The position numbers and the translations under genes were made by a program. From a bacterium (lineage in GTDB: Bacteria; Planctomycetota; UBA1135; UBA2386): 64,000 nt of DNA. The notes beneath the pieces are model-generated. The model did not search any database. It was not told the DNA's origin and was given only the letters and a program-made list of their open reading frames with translations. The stretch is taken from positions 248,001 through 312,000 of the forward strand of contig JANSXC010000003.1 in assembly GCA_024743115.1 (NCBI GenBank), read 5' to 3'. Shown one piece after another: positions 60,966 to 64,000 of the stretch (positions are counted from its first letter, which is position 1; each line of letters starts with the position of its first letter).

Positions 60966-61000
60966 ACGACCGGATCCGAGCCACGCTCGGGTCCGGTCGT
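60966..61000. terminator. strong bidirectional hairpin between convergent genes
   Basis: The arms 60966-60980 (ACGACCGGATCCGAG) and 60986-61000 (CTCGGGTCCGGTCGT) pair over 15 positions with one G-T wobble or mismatch around a 5-base loop. TTGCGTT follows on the plus strand and TTGCTCGTT on the minus strand. It lies between the ends of the secreted protein gene and the sigma factor gene. Confidence 0.7.
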
Positions 61001-61039
61001 TTGCGTTGGTGGTCGTTGTCGTGGTCGCTGCGGCGACGG

Positions 61040-61897
61040 CTACTTGCTGCGCGTCACGACGCGCTTCTTGCGCGTGATCGGGCGCTCCTCGCCGAACTCG
61101 CGCGACATCACCGAGCAGAGTTTGTCGAGTGCCTGTTGCTCCATCTGCCGGACGCGTTCGCGCGTCAGGCCGAAGCGTTTGCCGATCGCCTTGAGCGTCA
61201 TCGGGTCCGCGTTGTCGATGCCGAACCGTAACTTGAGGATCTTGGCTTCGCGCGGTTCGAGTCGGTCGAGCAGCTCACGCATGCGTTCGATCTCCATCGC
61301 CGCGAGGATCTGCTCCTCGGGTGGCGGCACGCGCACGTCCTCGAGCGAATCCGATACGGACGAGCTGTCTTCGCTCATCGAGTGCACGGGCTGCGAGTTG
61401 GCGAGCACCGTTTCGCGCACGACGTTCCAGTTGCTCTCCGGCAACTCGAGCTCCTCGGCGACCTCGGCCGTAGTCGCGCGGCGCCCGAGGCGGTAGTTGA
61501 GCTCCATCGCCGTCGCCTTCCAGCGCGACACGATCTCGGACATGTAGGACGGTACGCGCACCGTCTTGACCGTGTTGACGAGCGAGCGGCGGATGCCTTG
61601 TTTGATCCACCAGGTCGCGTAGGTCGAGAACCGGCAGCCCGCGTCGGGGTCGAACTTCTCGACCGCCTTCATGAGCCCGATGTTGCCCTCTTCGATGAGG
61701 TCCATGAACGACAGGCCGCGGTTGACGTAGTTCTTCGCGATCGAAACGACGAGTCGGAGGTTGGCGCGAATCATGTGTTCGCGCGCCTCCATGTCGCCTT
61801 GCTGGATTCGCGTGCTGAGTTCGATCTCCTGTTCGGGAGTCAGCAGGGGAACTTCGTTGATGTCGGCCAGGTAGGTGTCGAGACCGTGATCTCTCAT
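61040..61897 (-). CDS. RpoD-type (group 1/2) sigma-70 factor
   Basis: This is a 285-residue sigma factor. Region 1.2 begins at [20 protein letters not shown]. Region 2 includes [40 protein letters not shown] and [11 protein letters not shown] (core binding and -10 recognition). Region 3 follows, then region 4 with [20 protein letters not shown] (-35 recognition). There is no region 1.1, and the length is short for a housekeeping RpoD, so it may be either the primary factor of a compact type or a group 2 factor. The ATG at 61897 is preceded by GAGAGGG. Confidence 0.88.
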   Translation of the reverse strand: MRDHGLDTYLADINEVPLLTPEQEIELSTRIQQGDMEAREHMIRANLRLVVSIAKNYVNRGLSFMDLIEEGNIGLMKAVEKFDPDAGCRFSTYATWWIKQGIRRSLVNTVKTVRVPSYMSEIVSRWKATAMELNYRLGRRATTAEVAEELELPESNWNVVRETVLANSQPVHSMSEDSSSVSDSLEDVRVPPPEEQILAAMEIERMRELLDRLEPREAKILKLRFGIDNADPMTLKAIGKRFGLTRERVRQMEQQALDKLCSVMSREFGEERPITRKKRVVTRSK

Positions 61898-62050
61898 TGC
61901 AGCCCTCTCGTGTGGTGTCGAGAGAGCTATCGGCGCGACTGCGGCAATGCTGGCCAGTGGCAATCGCGGTCGTATCGAATCGAGACCGCGAACGTCGGCA
62001 AGCGACGATGACACCGGCGAGTGATGCGAGCGGTTCGGACGACGCCGAAC

Positions 62051-63745
62051 TCAGCGCACCAGGATCGGTGCGAGACCGTCCGCGATGACGCCGGCCATGA
62101 TCCGGTAACCGTCGTCGTTGCAATGGCCATCGGGCGCGCGCACGTCGTTCCAGACGCGATCGCCGAGCCGTTGACCGAAGCCTTCCCAGACCTTGATGAA
62201 GTCGACGCCACGCGCCTGGGCTACCGCCTCGAGCACGACAGCCGGCGACGTGCGCCGCGGATAGGTCAGGAACACGGGCACCGCACCGGCCGCGCGCACC
62301 GCCGCCGCGACGCGATCGAGGTGGGTGCCGAACACACGAATGACGTCGGTCGGGTCGTCGTTCGCGATGTCCTCGACGAGCGCATCGAGCCGCGCCCGCA
62401 CCGCCGGCTTGCAGAACTCGGGTTCGATTGCAGCCACGATCTCCTGCAGCCCGGCCGCACCCGTGTGCTGCGCGACGTTGCGCAACCAACCTGACACGAG
62501 GCCGTGATCGTTGAAGCGCACGTAACAGGCGAAAATCGACCGCACCGCCGCCGCGCGATCCTTGTAGCCCGCCATGTGGTTCTTGAACTGCCACAGATAG
62601 GCCCAGCGCGGTGCGCCGAGGCGGATCGATTCAGTGAGCGATCGCCTCGCTGCGGGATGCCGGCCGAGCATGAACTCGGAGCGGCCGCGCTCGCACCACA
62701 GAGCGGCGTCGAGCGGGTGATCGGCGAGCAGCTCCTCGGCGATCGCCAACGCGGCTTCGTCCCGTCCGCACGCCCCGAGCGCCATGACCAGCTGCTTGCC
62801 GACGCGGTAGTCACGACCGTTCTGAAACGCGCGTTGCAGCGCCACGATCTGCTCGTCGACCAACGCGGTCATGCCGTTCTCGCGGGCGAACACGGCGAGT
62901 TCTCGGCGCACCGAAGCCGCGTCGGGCACGAGCTCGAGCGCAGCCCGCCAGTGCGCGATCGCGCCCTCGACCTCGTCCCGGTCGCGGCAAGAACGGGCAT
63001 CGCGAACGTGCACGCGTGCCGCTTCGGTCAATCGCCACGGCCGCCGCTGCGCGCGGTAGGGGTCGATCGACTCGGGCGTCTGCGGCTGCCACTCCGGGCC
63101 GCTGCGAGCGCGGTCATCACGATCGCCGGCGCTCGGAACGGTCGTGTTCGGTTCCGAAACGTTCGATTCCGATGCGCTCGCGCTCTGCTCTTCCGAGCCT
63201 GCCATCGTCGCAGAGGCCCACGCGATCAACCGCGGTAGCCGCCAACGAAAGCGATACTCGCCATGCTCGAGCCCCTGGCTCGCGACGGGCAGTTCCTGGG
63301 GGCGCGACCAGTAGTCGTTCTGCCCGACGAGCACGCACACGACCTGCGGCCGGAACAACTGCAGTTGCGACGGCAATCGCTCGAGCACGTCGCGGGAGTT
63401 CTGACCCGACTCCCCGCCGTTTATGACGCGCCACGATCGGGCCGTGACACGTTCTGCGAGCAGCTGTTCGAGAACCGCCGGATAGGAATGCCGCGCGGGG
63501 TCCGAGCTGCCCATGCCGTGCGTCCACGAGTCGCCGACGCAGAGGATCGTGGGCTCGCCAGTGGGGGGGACGGTGGTCGCACGCGACTGACTGGCCCAGA
63601 CCGCGACGGAACCGATCTGGAGAACGGCTTCGGTCGCGACGAGCAGCGCAATCAGCGCCACGAGCGCGCGCAGCCAGAGCGAGCGGCGGGTGCGCGCGCG
63701 ATGGCCAGGCGTCGGGCCACCGGGTTGTTGTGCGGACCGCGGCAT
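62051..63745 (-). CDS. membrane-anchored SGNH/GDSL hydrolase with inserted TPR region
   Basis: This 564-residue protein has a membrane segment at about 25-45 (RALVALIALLVATEAVLQIG). The SGNH blocks are split. Block I is CVGDSWTHGMGSS with the catalytic Ser73, block II GGESGQNS near 110-117, and block III VGQNDYW near 140-146. The block V catalytic pair D539 and H541 sits in DGHCNDDGY at the very end. Between blocks III and V lies a TPR-like helical region (about 240-420; VEGAIAHWRAALELVPDAAS). Such enzymes act on acylated glycans or alginate-like polymers outside the cytoplasm. A GAAGGTG ribosome binding site precedes the ATG. The DUF5989 gene lies 17 bases upstream. Confidence 0.82.
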   Translation of the reverse strand: MPRSAQQPGGPTPGHRARTRRSLWLRALVALIALLVATEAVLQIGSVAVWASQSRATTVPPTGEPTILCVGDSWTHGMGSSDPARHSYPAVLEQLLAERVTARSWRVINGGESGQNSRDVLERLPSQLQLFRPQVVCVLVGQNDYWSRPQELPVASQGLEHGEYRFRWRLPRLIAWASATMAGSEEQSASASESNVSEPNTTVPSAGDRDDRARSGPEWQPQTPESIDPYRAQRRPWRLTEAARVHVRDARSCRDRDEVEGAIAHWRAALELVPDAASVRRELAVFARENGMTALVDEQIVALQRAFQNGRDYRVGKQLVMALGACGRDEAALAIAEELLADHPLDAALWCERGRSEFMLGRHPAARRSLTESIRLGAPRWAYLWQFKNHMAGYKDRAAAVRSIFACYVRFNDHGLVSGWLRNVAQHTGAAGLQEIVAAIEPEFCKPAVRARLDALVEDIANDDPTDVIRVFGTHLDRVAAAVRAAGAVPVFLTYPRRTSPAVVLEAVAQARGVDFIKVWEGFGQRLGDRVWNDVRAPDGHCNDDGYRIMAGVIADGLAPILVR

Positions 63746-63762
63746 GGGCCGCACCTTCGACA

Positions 63763-63984
63763 CTACATCAGCGCGTAGATGAACGGCGCGACACCCGTCG
63801 CTCCGAGCACCAGCAGGATGCCGAGCAGGCCGAACACGATGAGGATCGGCGTCAGCCACCACACCTTGTTCTCGGCCATGAACTGGATGAACTCCGACAC
63901 CAGACCAGTCTCCTCACCGCCAGCGGCCTGCAGGAACTCGTCTTCGGTGTTCTCGGGGGCGTTGGGATCTTGGTTGTCGGTCAT
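63763..63984 (-). CDS. DUF5989-family small membrane protein
   Basis: This 73-residue protein has an acidic N-terminus and one membrane segment. The core SEFIQFMAENKVWWLTPILI and the ending GATGVAPFIYAL match the DUF5989 pattern. In many bacteria this family sits between an SxtJ-type membrane protein and a SGNH hydrolase or carbamoyltransferase in polysaccharide-modification loci. Here the SGNH hydrolase follows directly. The preceding genes of the locus would lie beyond the right edge of the window. Confidence 0.85.
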   Translation of the reverse strand: MTDNQDPNAPENTEDEFLQAAGGEETGLVSEFIQFMAENKVWWLTPILIVFGLLGILLVLGATGVAPFIYALM

Positions 63985-64000
63985 CGCGGTTCGCTTTCGA

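Overview
The window is GC-rich bacterial DNA with dense coding and almost no free intergenic space. It probably comes from a planctomycete (Planctomycetota). The inference rests on gene content: BatA and VWA proteins with glutamine-amidotransferase-like domains, terpenoid-cyclase-type toroid proteins, an NPCBM protein, PQQ-like and Kelch-like secreted propellers, a DUF5722 lipoprotein, a DUF5989 protein, and many secreted proteins of unknown role. No rRNA, tRNA, CRISPR array or transposase was recognised.

Layout. 1-3474 holds a gene fragment at the left edge, then a hemerythrin-like protein, a DEDDh exonuclease, a thioesterase and a secreted beta-helix protein. 3509-6161 (minus) is a three-gene FecCD/BtuCD-type importer. 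6273-8206 (plus) is a coupled pair, Uma2 nuclease-like plus DUF5722 lipoprotein. 8203-28805 (minus) is the centrepiece: thirteen tightly packed genes, many joined by 4-base stop/start overlaps. In transcription order they encode a TPR/PQQ-propeller protein, two paralogous toroid proteins, a BatA/VWA protein, a second VWA protein, a membrane protein of DUF4175-like build, two coiled-coil proteins, a TPR-like protein, an NPCBM protein, one trypsin-like protease with an intact triad, and two trypsin-like proteins that have lost all three catalytic residues. Almost all carry signal peptides or membrane segments, so this looks like one envelope-located machine.

28975-31586 (minus) is an HTTM-type membrane protein pair. 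31786-34080 (plus) is a HEAT/propeller protein with exact 120-bp repeats. 34111-36991 (minus) is an M48 protease and partner. 36992-37453 is the longest stretch without an intact gene and contains a frameshifted gene remnant. 37454-44089 (minus) is a likely six-gene operon: gluzincin-type peptidase, hydroxylysine kinase/phospholyase-like fusion, Bor-like lipoprotein, beta-CASP nuclease, DapF and LemA. 44110-46431 (plus) has a small secreted protein and a long acidic membrane protein.

46474-51832 (minus) carries a Kelch-like secreted protein, a PIG-L deacetylase and a metallophosphoesterase, followed by an integral membrane protein. 52715-54335 (plus) is parA-parB, with a near-consensus parS inside parB. 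The right part holds a cyclophilin, a lipoprotein, a secreted protein that looks like an inactivated gluzincin, HemW, a DUF3352-like protein, a primary-type sigma factor, and at the edge an SGNH hydrolase split by a TPR region next to a DUF5989 protein. The last pair suggests that an SxtJ/carbamoyltransferase-type locus continues to the right.
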